Positions 1-20,000 of a DNA stretch of 64,000 bases are shown piece after piece (position 1 is the stretch's first letter; the number at the start of each line of letters is the position of its first letter). The stretch covers positions 1,235,001-1,299,000 of the forward strand of contig JAQGEQ010000192.1 in the NCBI GenBank assembly GCA_034620365.1, read 5' to 3'. The notes under the pieces were generated by a model. That model searched no databases. It saw nothing but the letters and a program-made list of their open reading frames with translations, and had not been told where the DNA came from. This DNA is from Pegea sp. RAD2-039 (lineage: Eukaryota; Chordata; Thaliacea; Salpida; Salpidae). The position numbers and the translations under genes are program-made.

Positions 1-1114
1 GTATTCGTATTTAGCTCTTATTGCCCAAATACCCAATCAACCATTGAGCTCAGATAAGTTTTGAAAAGTCTTTTAGGCTTTTAAAGTCGAGCTATTGAAA
101 GAAAGTATTCCAATTTTACAACGAATGTTCAGAAGAGTACTTCTGTAGCTGGTTTAATATGCGTTTGTAAATCAATTCTTGGTAAAGTCAATAAAATCGA
201 TACCAAAACCGATTAGCTGACAAACATCATAAATAACTTTTGAAAATTGAATACTACAAAACTGCTTCAAATCAAAACTGAAGTCAAGTATCAAATTGAA
301 TGATTATTTGCTTGCCATTCGAGTAACTATATAATTACTGCAGCTTGTTTTTCATCTACAGATTTTGACTAAATTGAAGTTCAGTTTTGAAAGATTGAGA
401 AATGATTTACTAAATACTATCACCATAAAAGCTTTAATTGTATATTTAATCTTGTGATACTTCAACAAAAGCTTTTGTTGGAGTTACTTTTTGTTAATTT
501 TGCTTCCTCTTTACTGTTAAGAAAAAGTACGATTAATAGATTTATAAAAATATTTTAATTGTGAGTTTCTTAAGCTTATGGCTGGCTGATAAACATTATT
601 TAAAAATATTAATATCATCCGATTACATCATAAAATCTACTGATAGCAGAGTTGAATTTAACTAATTACTTGATTAGAATGATTTTAATAATTATTGATT
701 AGTTATGTAATAAGCTACTTGTTGTATATAACCGATTTGTAGTAAACAAACATCAAGTTACTACAAATTCATTTCACAATTATTTCTAAAAGTAAACAAA
801 AAATTAAAAAGTTTTACTGAAAGGCTTCAATGCTAAAATATTCAGATAAAATCTAGATAAGAGAGAATTAGTAAAGACTTTCCACAAGAAGACAGAAACT
901 TCTTTAGGAGGTTTCAACTTTTTGCGTTTACAATAATTTATAATATAATCAACCCAAAAAATGATTACAAATCAAACTAGAGTTTGTTGTATTTACAAAA
1001 GTCATAAAGACTTCATTTTATATCGAATAAATAGAAACATTTTAATTAAATCAAAACTAAAAAGCTTCAAAAATTGGATTAGATGCTTTATGGTCGTCAG
1101 GGAATTGCATGGAA
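1..1114. other. AT-rich flank, no gene recognised
   Basis: AT-rich sequence downstream of the minus-strand RBM5/10-like gene. I find no coding exon with a recognisable product, no repeat and no RNA gene. It presumably holds the 3' UTR of that gene and intergenic DNA. Confidence 0.5.
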
Positions 1115-6364
<5,250 letters not shown>

Positions 6365-7370
6365 TATATCACTTGTTTGGAACTGTTATATCTTTAAATA
6401 TGCTATAAAATTAAAATGGCTAGCTATAATTGTTCCTGAAGCAAACTGAAGTTAAAAAAAATTGAAATATGAAAAATATACTTTAGATATGTTAACACTA
6501 TATTTTAAATATAATATATTGATTTATAAAACTAAGCACTTATTTAAAATAAATCATCTATAATAAAGAAAACTAAACAAATAAAGATTTAAACTATTTA
6601 AATAATTTGAATTATAAATTAAGTTAATTTTGTTTAAATTAAAATATTACTTTACTATGTAAAAAAAGTTATAAGAACTAAGCTTCTATATAAAACAATT
6701 TTTGTCAATTTAAATATATTTTTACACAATAAGTAAAAGAATTTAATCAACACATTAAATAAAGAAAAACAAAAAACCTAACATTTAGACTTGATAGAAA
6801 CTTTTTTAAAAACAAATAAAAAAATGAAATCAATTTTTGATATGTATATAATCAAAATAGTAAAATTTATAAAGAACAATAAACAAAAAAAGCAGAAACC
6901 ACAATAAATCTGGTGACAGAGAAATTCTTTTGACAAACCGACATTAATTCGACGGCGATATTCCAAAACTTAAATTCACTTTTTGCTAAACTGTCATTAA
7001 ACAAATCTTACTTTTCAAATGGTTTTTAGTGTTTTTAATTATATATGTCATAATTATAACTATCACTAAAAATTGTTAGAAATTACATATTTGCCATTGT
7101 TTATTTTTTATTTGTCTTATCAAACGTTTGAGAAAGTCTAGAACGTATTATTGTCGGCATTATTACACATCACTACGAGTAAATGCTATGCGCAAGTTGC
7201 AAAAAGAAGTTTGACTTCCCTCTATCTACAGGTTATAAAGACCAACCAAAAATTATCATAATTAAGAAATTAAATCCTTTTCAAAATTAGATACAACCAA
7301 ACTGTTAAAAGCTACAAACTGGAATTCAAAAGAACTATAAAATAAAATGACAAAAATCTAAACCATTACA
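6365..7370. other. A-rich segment upstream of the RBM5/10-like gene
   Basis: Extremely AT-rich; read in the direction of the RBM5/10-like gene it is T-rich. It ends just before that gene's first coding exon, which follows plausible acceptors. It may be a 5'UTR intron or spliced-leader outron plus promoter. No coding signal seen. Confidence 0.4.
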
Positions 7371-7445
7371 CTTGAAAAATACTTTATATCAATCGTACAT
7401 AGTTGCACCAGTACGTCTTCAGGATTATGTTCTTCCCTCCAAGAT

Positions 7446-8240
7446 TCAACTTAAATATCGGGAAGAAGGGGGCAGAAGGCAATCATTACATTGTTTTAGT
7501 AGGTCTTGTGCTATACCGTCGCTACCTGGTGCTTTTCCTGAACCCATTGCTGAAATTTCCTTGTTGAGTTCTTCTCTTCTTGGTTCGCAATCTAGATTGT
7601 ATATGACTGGTAGTCGTTCCATTTTATCCATGTGTTCGTCACGGTGTTTTGTTGGGAGTAAAGAAGCGAAAAATGTTCCACCCAGCTACCTAATTGTTCA
7701 TTTTTAATGTGCAAGATTTCTCCTGCGGCAGATTACAGAGGAGCTATTAGACGTTTTGTGGATCCAGTTGCACTCTTTAGGCTATGGTAAACAGATTTGG
7801 CGTCACTTTTTCTGCTGCTACTTTGTTTTTTTTCGCTTTTGCGAAGCCAAAACTCATTTACAAAAACTCATTTTCTTGCATCTCTACGAAATGTCTTTTT
7901 AGCCTCGTGGAAATTACTCAGACTTATTGGGCTAGCTGCATGATGCTGCCTAACATGCGCTTGACGCTTCCGCTCAGCGAGAAGGACTAACATGTCGATG
8001 TTTTCTTCGAACCAGCTCTTGCTGTTATAAGTCTTCTTTCAAAAAGTTCCAGTGCGCTATCGTAGATGTTACCCTTCAGTTTAGACCAAGACAAAGGAGG
8101 CTGTTTAAATTGTCTGTTGATGATTTAGCATATCCATTAAAGTTAAGAGCTTCACAATTTTCTCCGGAATGCGCATGGTGATGCTGTCTAAGCGCAGTTC
8201 ACGTGCTGTTTTTGCTTTTAACCTGTACTTTAACACTACT
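7446..8240 (-). mobile_element. Decayed LINE ORF2 remnant
   Basis: On the minus strand, broken frames encode the region before and at the start of a non-LTR reverse transcriptase. From 8100 down to 7880 there is a WSKLKGNIYDSALE stretch followed by WFEENIDMLVLLAERKR and a FHEAKKTFRRDARK segment. From 7631 to 7446 there is the conserved EELNKEISAMGSGKAPGSDGI motif at the start of the reverse-transcriptase palm. The segment around 7880-8080 is a diverged DNA copy of 2815-3010. Base composition is noticeably less AT-rich than the surroundings. Stops and frameshifts show it is inactive. Confidence 0.75.
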
Positions 8241-8570
8241 TTTAGCGTTTCTCAAACACCAATATAATTAAAAACATTTTAAAACAAGCATTGTATTTTT
8301 CAGAAATTATTAATTAAAAGAAATATTTATTGTATAAGTATTTACACACAACAAATATAAATTAATTCTCTGGGTTTTTAACATGATTTGTACGATGCCC
8401 TATTTATGACAAACTCCAGCACCACAAGATGATTATGCCATGAGAATAATCTTAATTCTAATTTAAAGGCGGTTAGTAATATGTTTAATTTATAAAACAT
8501 TGCTTGCAACTAAGATTGCCACAATTCAGATGTCATTGATTGTCCTGGATTTGAGCCTAAACTTATCACT

Positions 8571-8870
8571 TTTTCTCATCAACCAGCTGAAAATCTGTAA
8601 AATCAATATTCCATCAATGGATTTATTATTCCAGGAATATTTTCGGTACTAGATATTGGCATTAATTTATCATCTGGTTTTAAATGGCGCAATTAAGTTT
8701 CCAAAACCTTTGAAAAACCAATCAATCTTTTATACCTTATTCTAAAGACCTTTGATTCTAAGGACCCTGATTTGTTTATCAATCTCTTTAAATTGTGCGT
8801 ACGTCCAATTCGTGAATACAATATCAGTGCATGAATGCCATATCATATCAAGTTAGTGATATCAAAAAAA
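8571..8870 (+). mobile_element. CR1-like LINE reverse-transcriptase fragment
   Basis: Translation gives NQYSINGFIIPGIFSVLDIG then INLSSGFKWRN, and after a stop a thumb-like segment ILKTFDSKDPDLF...LCVRPIREYN. This is the part of CR1/jockey-type reverse transcriptases downstream of the YADD box, where the family has an SxDLKW motif and a vRPxLEY motif. The first 120 bases are clearly related in DNA to 40905-41028 in the larger element, so both come from one family. It is interrupted and too short to be active. Confidence 0.7.
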
Positions 8871-11800
8871 TGAAAGTATGCAAGAAACCTAATATTAGAT
8901 ATTATAAACATCGTCTCAGCTTCTTAAATTAAGGTACTTTTGAAATTCGACGGATTAAATACGACTTAATTCTTAATTTAGAAATCATCCACAATTTACT
9001 GTACTTTCAATTCGGTACATCCTTCTTCATTAATCCTTCCCTCAAGTTATATTAACTCAGAAGACAATCAATGTTGTCACCATGTTGTCTTCTGGATCAT
9101 TATTCACTTTACTAGTTGAAGCAAATCAGACAATATCTTCAGACTGTGAAGTAGTAGATCTTCCTCTGTTTTCCTTTCTACTTCATCATAATTAGAACTT
9201 TCGGATGCTCAAACACTAAGCTGAGTTGCAAATACTCAGAGATCTGGGGATCATTTCAATTTTTCTACCATTTCTTCTCCTACACAACTGCTTTTTGTAT
9301 AACCCAATTTGAAGATCACATAAACGACTCTAATGTCTTTTCATAAACAAAAGTTTGGTACGATGGCCTCGTGTTTGTTTCTTTGTTACATATTTAGCGC
9401 CAACTACTAACCTCTCTTGAACATCTTCTAACTCAAACACTACCTAATTATGACTTTTGAGAAAGTCTTCTAGCCTTATACTACTTCTTTAACTGTTGGA
9501 GTTTAATTCTTCAAACTTCCTACAAACATTAGATGACTGAGCCATTTCCGTGTTAAAGTGATTTTGAGCTTCGTTAATCTTCAAGCTATGAGCATCTCTT
9601 TGGTTTACAAAGCTCTCTGAAGATCTGGGTATCAATAAGTGACTTGAATACCTTACCTTTTATAGAGATATCTATCATGACATCGTTTTTTCTTGGAAAG
9701 TCAAATAAACCCCACTACTTCAAGTACTTGGATAATCATTACGGTTCGCTATTTTTTTGTCTGCCAATTGATTTTTTAAAAGATTTTTTCTGAAGATAGT
9801 ATATCCGCTTATAATGTTCCTTTTTCTCCATTTAAAACACGTATTTGATCCAACTCAACATTTTCTGAAGTCATGAGGTTTAAACTTACTACTACCTCTA
9901 ATCAGGGATCAAAAAGAGGATATTCTGGTTGCGATGAAGAGGAAGTTACAACTAAACTGTGAAGAGCTTAGAGAGGACTGCTTCACAGTCTGTCCAATCA
10001 GAAGCTAAGAAGAGCATATAGGGATTATGTTGAAGAACAGACTATACGCTAAAAGTATTACTTATATATATATGCAATTTAGTAGAAGAAAGCAGAAGAA
10101 TGTATGTTGGTTTACAAGTTGGAATGCAAAAAAGATTCTGGACCCGATTAAAGATCAAGATTTAAACATTCCGCGAGAAATAGGAAGCGAAAGCGACAAC
10201 AAATCGCGACCGGGGAGATATAAGTATTTTTCTGTGCGGAAGTCCAGAAGGCTGCATGCTATGGATTGGGACAAGCTCAACAAAGACATCGCCTAGTCAG
10301 GGTTACAGGCCATTAATAAAGTTTTAAAATTCCCAGTGGAATGCAAGTGATATAGTTGTAGCAGTCACTCTTAACTACAAGGGACATCTTGTGACCTTTA
10401 GCTCAAAAACATTATCAAGTAATAAAAAGTTATAAACATCACAAGCTCCATATACCTTCCGATCGCCCTAACATCCACAATCAGTTGTAATTGGGAAGTT
10501 ACATTGAAAAATTAAATGTTTTAGAAACAAGTTAATATTTTGTTACAATTATTAAGTACTTTTATTGCTCGAAGCATCAGGTGTTTTACTAACATTTAAA
10601 CTTGTTCCTTATAAAAGTAATCTTGTTACTTGTAGTCTAAATCAGATCCGTCACAACTTGTCTGCAGTTTCACCAGGATCTCCAATCTTGCCAAAAACAT
10701 CATGTTATTGCAAGCTTGAATACAAATCTTTGAACATTTTGTTTTATTTAGATTTTTTCGACAAGTTCTTTCCGTTAATATTTATTATTCGCTAAAATTA
10801 GTTGTCAGTTTTCTTTTCATAGAATTTAGCCTCAATAATTTTGTCTATTTAAAAATATTATTTTGGTGTTCTTTAAAAAAACTGTTTCTGTTACAAAAAA
10901 TATTTATTACCAAAGTTTATCGTTTAATCAAAGATAAAGTTTTAGATTAAATAAACCACTAAAAATAATTTTTTGACCAATTTAAAGCTGTTTTAGTCGC
11001 TTTTGACTTCATCTCAATTTGTAAACTATTTTACTCTAATTAACAAAGAAAGTGAAAAGTTAAAGAAAATGTTATAATTCTATAAAGAACATCAAACAAA
11101 TTTGTACAAAAACCAAGTTAGACGATCTTAAATGATTAAATATTATCAAATTTATCTTCACAAGGACTTTTTATTTTCTTATTTTAGCCACCAACAGACA
11201 AAGGTCCTTAGCACATCAATTTAACTGTTAATGTGTTCAAAAAAATCTTAAAAATTTGAAGCAAATTCAGCAATTAAGAGTTTACTTTTTAAAATTTGAA
11301 ATTCCAGCTTTTATTTTAAGTTTAATATTAACATTTTAATGGAAGTTTTAAAGAAAATTTAGTTTGCAATGAAAAATATAATTTCTTCAAGTCTACTTTT
11401 TTTAATTTGTTCTTAAACAAAGACTTTTTACATATTAGAGGTAATTATACTCATTGCAACGAGTTATCCGAACAATTTATTTTAAGTTGATGACAGTTAT
11501 AAGAAAAAGCTACTTTTTGAATAAAGTAGATTAAGAAGAACCTTTTTAATTTAAACTTTTTATATCCACTTGATGAAACAGCAAGCTATTATCAACTTAT
11601 TTTTACAAAGATTTTAAAACTATTTTTAAACTCTTGTGTTAAAGTCAAACTTTCAAATTCTGTATTTAATAATTTCATCATTACTTATTATCTGTTTGTT
11701 TTCCTATTAAAGCTAGCTGTGAGTTTGTCACTTAGCATTAAAAATGTCTTTAGTAGCTCATATGCAAAGATATAAACAGTAACAATTCCTCATAATATAA

Positions 11801-14004
11801 ATTGTGACTATTACTGTTTTCAACAAATTCTGTATGATTAAGATTTTTACTTATGCAAAGAATTTTAAATAATTCCAATTATTCATTATATCAAATTGAA
11901 AAAAAAACTAACTGAAAAATTGTAAATTAAAAATTTTTTAAACTATTTATTCAAAAATTTTATATAAATCGAAAATAACTTAAGATTTAAAAACACTTCA
12001 AGAATATTAGTCAATACATAATTTTTTGTCAGATAAATTCATTTCCAGATATATATCTACTATATATGAGTAAAACGAATTCGTTGTTTGATTAAAAAAA
12101 CTGAATTTTTATTCAGGTTAGTTATAAAGGAAGCTAATTAGCTGCTTTTATAATTTTAGTTGAAATAATTTAACGATAAAGAATATTTATTTGAAAGAGA
12201 AAACCTGATAATAAAATCTAAATCAATCTTTCTTAGCAATGTACTTTAGAACTTACTGGTAATTAACTATAGTTAATTATACAACTTTAATTATTAAAAT
12301 AAAAAGTGATTAAAATAACATTATCCTTTTGTGCTTTCAAATATAAAAGAAATGCTTTTATTCTGTCAGTACTTGTTTATTTAATCTGTGAGATAGTTTA
12401 TTTTTTTCACAAACTTTAGTATTTTAGCTTAAAATGTTTTTACTGAAAATGTTGTTTAAGCTAAGACAAAGTAGGTTTTATATATCTTTTACTTTAAATA
12501 GTTTGGTAGCCAGGAATTCTTATTTCTTCATAGAAATTAATTTTTTGTATTTATTGACACTTTGTATTAAGCTAACCATAAAACTTGATGAAAAATCTCA
12601 TCTAAGCTGACATCACTTACTAACAACCATCTAGAAAGGTTTCTAAAAGTAATTACATTTCTTATTTGTTTTAGATGTGTTCAAGATTTATACTACAAGA
12701 ATTGTACAAGTATTTATTTGTAAGCTTAGGATAATTAGAAAACCTTAAATTGGCGTCTTGCAACTTGTACACAACAAAAATCAAATCAAAAGTTAAGATT
12801 AGTTATGCAGATGGTTTTTATAAATTTAATTAAAAGAATAAATAGAAAAAAAGATTAAAAGATTAAAAATTATTTCTTGTTGATGAAATACAAAAACTGC
12901 TTCCAGATATATGAGATCATTCTAAGTATAAAGTTTTGAAAAAGAACAATTAAGGCATATTTCAAATATTATTTTTTCAAACAAAATATTTTCAAGTCTA
13001 ATTTTTCTATGGTAAATAGTTAAAAATAAATTACAAAACATTATGGTTTAACAAGCTTGAGTTTATATACGGGCACCATTTATAATATCTGCTACCAGAC
13101 AACAGTTGCCTTATCTAACATTAATTTTCAAGAATTGAGACCTACACATTTTTTTAAAGAAGTTGAAAGTTTTTGACGAAAATATTTTTCAGAAAATTTA
13201 AACGCCGAAATGTTATTTATCATTTAGTTATATTTGCTTCATTACTAACTGAAGGGTTGCTTAATTTAGAATGAATTTCTTTAAAATTTGAATTAAAGCT
13301 ATCTTGTTATCTTTGAGTTGTATAATACGATGGTATTATAATGAAATTTTGTTATATCAAAAATCAATTTGTAACATTTTTATAGTAAACCACCTTCTTG
13401 GTTTTTAAGTTACAAAGTTTTAATTCTATTTACACTTCCAAAAATAGATGAGTTGTTTATTATTAGTTATCAGATCTTACTTTATTATCAGAATAATTTA
13501 GATTTCTTTTAAGATTTATGTGAAGTAGAAGATTTGAGTCGTGAACTGAAAAGTAAAAATTATTTTAGACTTTATCTTCAGATATAACATGTGTTTCTAG
13601 TTTTACAATCATCACACAGTAACACCATAGACTTAAACTCTTCTTAAGTATGCCTGCGGCTGTCTTGAACTGAAGCAATTGATATTTAACTATTTTGTCA
13701 GACCTGTTGCTGACGTTACTTATCATATTAGTTAGGATGTAGTTTCTTGAGGTGCAAGTTTTTATATAAAAATTAACCACTTAAGATAGCACCTGTGATA
13801 AGTATGTAAATATATCAATTGTACAGAAGTAACACCTTCAGCTAAGTCATGTTCTGTTTATTAACTCTTAGTGAAGCTTCTACAAGATTTATTTCTCAAT
13901 CGTTTTTATCCGAGATGTTGATCTTAATTTTTTTTAAAGATTTTTATCTAGTATAATTTCAATTGTATTGAATCTACGTTGTATAGGTTTTTCTCGTATA
14001 AATC
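8871..14004. other. 5 kb without a recognised gene
   Basis: 8.9-10.3 kb is somewhat less AT-rich and contains short open frames (for example 10027-10296, 89 codons) with no motif I recognise; it probably consists of old transposon debris. 10.8-13.9 kb is very AT-rich and featureless apart from homopolymer runs. A plausible 3' splice acceptor at 13950-13951 precedes the thrombospondin-repeat gene, so the end of this stretch may be that gene's 5' intron or outron. Confidence 0.4.
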
Positions 14005-17000
14005 ATGCTTTTTAGCTTAAAAGTTTTAGGAGTTTTATTTCTTATCAACTTAACTGTGCACAAATGCGATGCTAAAGTTGTAAGTCAAATAAAAGATTAT
14101 GTCAGAGGTAAATTTTCATTATTATTATGCTTTAAACATAGAATTAAATTCTTGAATAATTATCTTTCTGTATAGCCTTTTGATCAGTAAGAATATTTTT
14201 CAGAGCTGGCTTGTGCTGAAACTGGAGAAGAACGTTTGACCTGCCTCAAGGGATCGGTTACAAAAAAAGAATGTGCTTTAAGGCGTTGCTGTTATCTCTA
14301 CAATTCTACGGTCTTATGATTTCCTAATATCAAATAATAACCTAGGAGCTTTGGTTACTATTTTCACTCCTAGTATACTTTGGAACTTGGGATAAACAAT
14401 TCTTGAAAATATTTGATAAATCAATTACATATAATATAAATATTGTATGTAATTGATATTGTTGCAATATAACATAAATGTTTATTTATCTATTTATCGT
14501 AATTTGAATCATAATGGTTTCATAGTTCTAATATTTACAATTTTTGTTAGACTGGCGAAGAGCTTTGCTTTAAAAGAAATTCAATGAAATATATTAATGA
14601 AGGCCTTAGCAAAGTTTTTGAACCAAATTTACCAACTAACAATAATAAAAAAGTTGGTGCTGGGTTTCTGTATTGTTGGTTCAACCCAAATGCTTGTCAA
14701 GCGAAAGGTAAATCTTTTATTTTTATAGAATTTCAAACCTTCAAGACGTAGTAACTAATTCAAATTAAAACTTAAAAATAAATTTAAAAGAATCTCAAAT
14801 GTAAATAGAAATATTTCAAGCATCTTAAATCTTAGTTAGGATATAAAATACCTAATTATTTACTTAAATAGTTCGACAAAAACTGTTTAATACTATTTCA
14901 ACAAATATTTTTACACATAAAATCTTAAAAGGTTTTAAAAAAAATTTTATTGTTAAAGCAAAATACTTTTAAAATTTTAACCAAAATCGATTAGAAGTAT
15001 ATGAAAAAGTTAATCAAAATATTTAAAATTACTTAAACAAGATTTTAAGTAAGTATACCTTACTTATATCTATACTACAAAACCAAAATTAAACAGTTTC
15101 TTTGAAAGTTTTAAAAGCATTTCTTTAAACCTATAGTAGACATGATGATAAAATTATTACCTCTCAGATACTTTATCAAATACTTACACAATTTTACCTT
15201 TAATTTCAGCCTGTCAGTATGGTATGTGGGGTAATTGGGGAGAATGTACTATTGACTGCGATAGAACCTATGAAGCAAGGTCAAGAAGATGTTTATGCTT
15301 CTTAGGTCGGTGTACAGGACCAGCAGTTGAATACAGGTAAAATGACTGGAGTTTTATGATGGTTTTCTTCAATTTATTGTTGGTTAGAGACTGTTCTAAT
15401 CCAGTGAAAAGTATTTGTGGCACCTGGTTCGAATGGTCTGAATTTGGGTCATGTAGTGCCAGTTGTTTTAATGGAGTTAAAACGAGAACTCGTGATTGCT
15501 TTCGAGGAACTCCAGGACGTGGAGGTGACTACTTGGAAATAAAATTATTTTTTTAATTTATAAAAAATTTAGCTTAAAGTGAAAATTCACTGCAAATATA
15601 AAAATCTTTAACCTCCAAGGTTGTATTGGTGAAAGCAGTGAAGCAATTCCTTGTGTTGGATCTACTCAACCATATTTACCTTTCACCGAGTGGAGTGCTT
15701 GTGATGCTTCATGTGGGAATGGAAAGCAAACTAGAGTCTCAGTGAGTAACTACCAGATTACCATGATGTATTTCAGCTGAAAAACTTAAAAATAAATTAT
15801 AAATTTGTAGGTATCTCAATGTGGTGAACTGGACAAGGTAGAAGTTAGAGATTGCTTACAATTGATTTGCTGTGGTCCACTTGAATGGAGTCAGTGGTCA
15901 GATTGTTCAGCTTCTTGTGGAATAGTAAGTCGGACTTGGGTTAATTAATCAAATCTTCGTTCACCTCTGTTTTGTAGGGAATAAGAATACGAGGAAGAAA
16001 CGATAATTGTCCTGATGTTGCACGTGAAATACAAGAAGAAAATTGCAATTTAGGACCTGATAGTAAGTTTAAATTTAAAGTTCATTTTGTTATTCGCATT
16101 TAAACGTAAATAGTTGCTCCAAAATATACTATTTGCAAAATGTTTTGGATAATCAAAGCCTTGTAATTTGATAATGTGTTTATTGTGGTATCATAAACAT
16201 TATTGACATAATAGTCAAAGGGTTCGCTTGTTAGTCTCAAGATTTATAAGTTTCTAGTGGTTTTAACATTTCTGAAACATGAGATAACCGTAACAGCTAA
16301 AAATTTTTGCTGAAAAACAAAATTATAACATTAAAGTCCAGCTCACTAAAGTTCTGTGAAATATCTTCAAAGTTGTTTAAATTGCAAGAAACTTCTGCTA
16401 TGCCTCAGGAAATAAATTGTTTTGAAGTTTAAAGTGATTTGACAATATACTATCAGATGAGGGTCAATATGGAGAATGGTCGCCTTGGAGTGATTGTAGT
16501 CAAACTTGTTCTGGGGGAGAACGATCTAGATATCGATCACATTCATGTCTTTCTGAATTAGATGCTCAACTAGAAGCGTGTGGATCACAAGGAGATTATT
16601 TACCTTGGTAAAAATAAAATAGCTCTTGGCAAAACTAAAAGTTAAACTATTTACTTTCGATTAATGTTTTAATCGTACGTTTTTCTCGCCAGCCCCAAGC
16701 TTGTTTTATAGAGGAATTTTCTAATCGATAAATGAATAATTTTTCAATCAGAATAACAAGAAACCGGTTATGAGTGACGTTAGTTCTAACCTTGTGTTAG
16801 ACTTAAGAACCTAAATAAAACTGGATTAAATCGATTTTAAAGTTATTAAAAGTCTTGTTGGTCAACAAAATCAAGCCAAGAAAATTTGTCTTGTAATTAA
16901 ATTTTGTGCATGACAGTTAAAAGTGTTTACCTGACTTGTAGCAGCGCGCTGTAAACACCTGTTCTATAATCTCTAATCAAAAATGTTTATCTGGTAATTT

Positions 17001-20000
17001 CTATCAAGGACTGATGTAAAAGTAAAATCCTGAATGTTCAAAAATCATACTTCTAGTCAAAGATGTAACATTGTTGATCATGAAATCAATCATTGAATGA
17101 TCTTTGTATCAAATAGGAGTGCCTATGGAGAATGCTCTAAGTCCTGTGAAGGTGGTTTTAAAGTCCGTTCAAGAACTCATCAATGTTTAGACGATACGCA
17201 AAAAGAAGAGACTCCATGTGGATCAAGTGGTGAATATTTAGAATGGACGAATTGGTCAGAATGCAGCAAAGCCTGCTCTGGAGAAAGATCCCGTTTTCAG
17301 ATCCATACTTGCGGATTAGATTCGATATCCGAAATTGAAACTTGTAATGACGAAAGTAAGCTTTAATCGATTTTTTTAAAAGGATGTTTGAAAAAGACAC
17401 AATTTTGTCGCAGATATCTGGGCACAATGGACCGGATGGGGGGCTTGTTCATCTATATGTTTGCTTGCGACACAAATACGCACAAGATCAAGAATTTGTT
17501 CATCTGAAACCGAGGTAAAAGACATGAAAGAATCGTTAATTGATCGACTTTACATCATAAATTGATATATAACAAACTTGCAAGCTGTTTTGATTTTCAT
17601 ATTTTAACTTTTTTTTTAGAAAGAGGAACAGTTTTGCGGTCAAGGTGGTTCATGGAGTGATTATACAGAATGGACAGCTTGCGATCGGTCCTGTGGTGGT
17701 GGTATTAGAAGAAGATCTCGAAATTACTCATGCCGTGAGTCATAAAAACTTATCTATTACTTTTTGTTAATTTAAACATAAGCAAAAAAAAAGTAAACAA
17801 TTAAACATAAAGTAGAAAAACTAAAAGATAAATACTTTGAGGTTAAAAGTTTCCACAAAATTAGAAACTGTCGTCTATTAGCAATATAAAAACTTTAATC
17901 TATAAAATATCAATCCTTATTCAAATCCCAAGTAAAGAAGGAATAATAAAAACCATTTAGGTAATTAATACTTTGATTTCTACAACTTTCTGGTCAGCAG
18001 CACTAAAGACAAGTCACTTAGTGGTCAAACTACAGATTCACCTATTGTAGATTCAAAACCCTAACAGTAATGTATATGCTCCTCCTAATGTACTCAAATT
18101 TCAAGTTTATTTTACATTAATATTTAGACTATTAATTTGTTAAACAACGTTTCAACTATCTTCTTTAAGAATAAGCACTTACATATGTCAGTTTCAAATG
18201 TTTTTCCAGGGTTTAAAACTTCAAAAATGTAATTAGGAAACAAATATCTACTTAAACAATAAGGGACTTATTTCCTTCGTATAGAATTATTAGGAAATGG
18301 TTGTTGGAATATAAGTATGCTGCATCTAACGCTTATGAATATTTTTAGCTGAGGATATTGGAGGTATTGAAAAAGAAGAAGATATTGAAGATTGCAACGT
18401 TAAAAAATGTTGTGAACTTAGTGAATGGAGTGAATGGACTAGCTGTAGTGTTTCTTGCGGTGTCGGGATCCAAACACGAACCCGCTCCTACGATGAAGAA
18501 TGTACTTTAAGATTAGGCGCTAATATTGAAAATGAAGAAAGAGTGAGTCATGATTTGATTCGAATAAAAATCATTTTAATAGAAAATCATTTTCACTTTT
18601 TAATAACTTTTTATTTAGGTTTGCGATAGTGGTAACGGGCATTGGCTAGAGTGGGGAGAATTTAGTTCTTGCTCTGGTTCATGTCCTGGGAGTAAAAAAT
18701 TTCGTGAACGTTTCCATGGATGCAAGGATTTATCACAGTATCAAGCTGAACCGTGTGGTACTGACCCTGGGTTTGGAGAGTGGGCAGAGTGGACAGAATG
18801 TAGCAAAACCTGTGGTGGAGGTTTTCGAAACCGAAAAAGAGTAAATGTTTGCAGCAAAGTAGAAGAGATAGGCGAAGAGTAAGTTTTTTAATTTATTACA
18901 ATTTTATTCAACTTACATCGACTAAAAATTTTCAGAGTTTGCAATACTGACCAAGGGTACTACGAACGACCAAGTGAATGGTCCACTTGTACTTCTACTT
19001 GCTCAGGAGGTACTCAGAAAAGAGTGTCCTACCACACATGTGGTTTACCTATGAGTGAAGAAATTCAAGAATGTGGTGGTCCTGGTGAATTTATTGATTG
19101 GTCGTTGTGGTCAGAGTGTTCTTCAACTTGCACGGGAATAAGAGTAATTGGCAGAAAAACATTTTAATATTTATTTCTAAACTGTAGAAATCGTTTATTG
19201 GCTACTTCTTAATTACCAATCAAAAAATTAAAGCAAAAAATAGAAATAAATAATTTAAAGTTGTAAATAATTTTTGAAACATTTTGTTGGATAACTAGAC
19301 GCGAGAAAGAATTCAAACTTGTGGTGCTGCTCCAATGATTGAAGAAGAAACTTGTGGATCAGGTGGCTCCTATAGTGATTGGGGAATTTGGGGTGTTTGT
19401 AGCGCTACTTGTTATGGAGGTAACGACTTATCAAAAATATTTTTTGAAAATATTCCTGTCAAAATTAATATCGTTTTACAGTTTTTCTATAAATTAAATA
19501 AATATATTTTTATAAACTCTAGTATTTATTCACTATTCATCTATAGTTTATAATCTTTAAGGAACTAGAAAAAGAACTAGAGTGCATAATTGTGGCTTGC
19601 CAGTTGATGAAGAAACTGAAATCTGTGGTTCAATTCCATATTTTAGTGTGTGGACCAGTTGGTCTAGTTGTACAAGAACATGCGGCGGAGGAAAAAAAAC
19701 TCGAGAACGCTCAGGTTTTTGTGGATTAAACGACCAATCAGAGGTTGACATGATCAAATATAGATTTAATTTAATCATTTTTTGTTTTTGGTATTGTTAT
19801 GCAGACTGTAGATTGTGGCGACCCTATTTGTTGTATAAGACATGCGTGGGGTGAATGGGGCGCTTGCTCATCTAGTTGTGGTCAAGGTGAAAGAGCTCGT
19901 TATCAAACAAGCACTTGTTCAGATGGGAAACCAGTTGATGTAGAAACTGAATTATGCAACGGTGGAGGTAATACTTCCTGCTAAATAATTAAACTTTAAA

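Noticed and set aside
9641..9700. Minus-strand translation resembling a retropepsin start (IDISIKGKVFKSLIDT)
   Set aside because: The match is a single short stretch lacking the DTGA motif (it reads DTQ), and no neighbouring integrase, RNase H or reverse transcriptase could be read, so an LTR-element call is not supported.
10027..10296. 89-codon open frame, basic and Arg/Lys-rich
   Set aside because: No family motif, no plausible splice context, and it lies among decayed repeat sequence.
17990..18080. Possible tRNA-like B box near GATTCAAAACC
   Set aside because: No matching A box or foldable cloverleaf; it lies within an intron of the TSP1-repeat gene and looks like chance.
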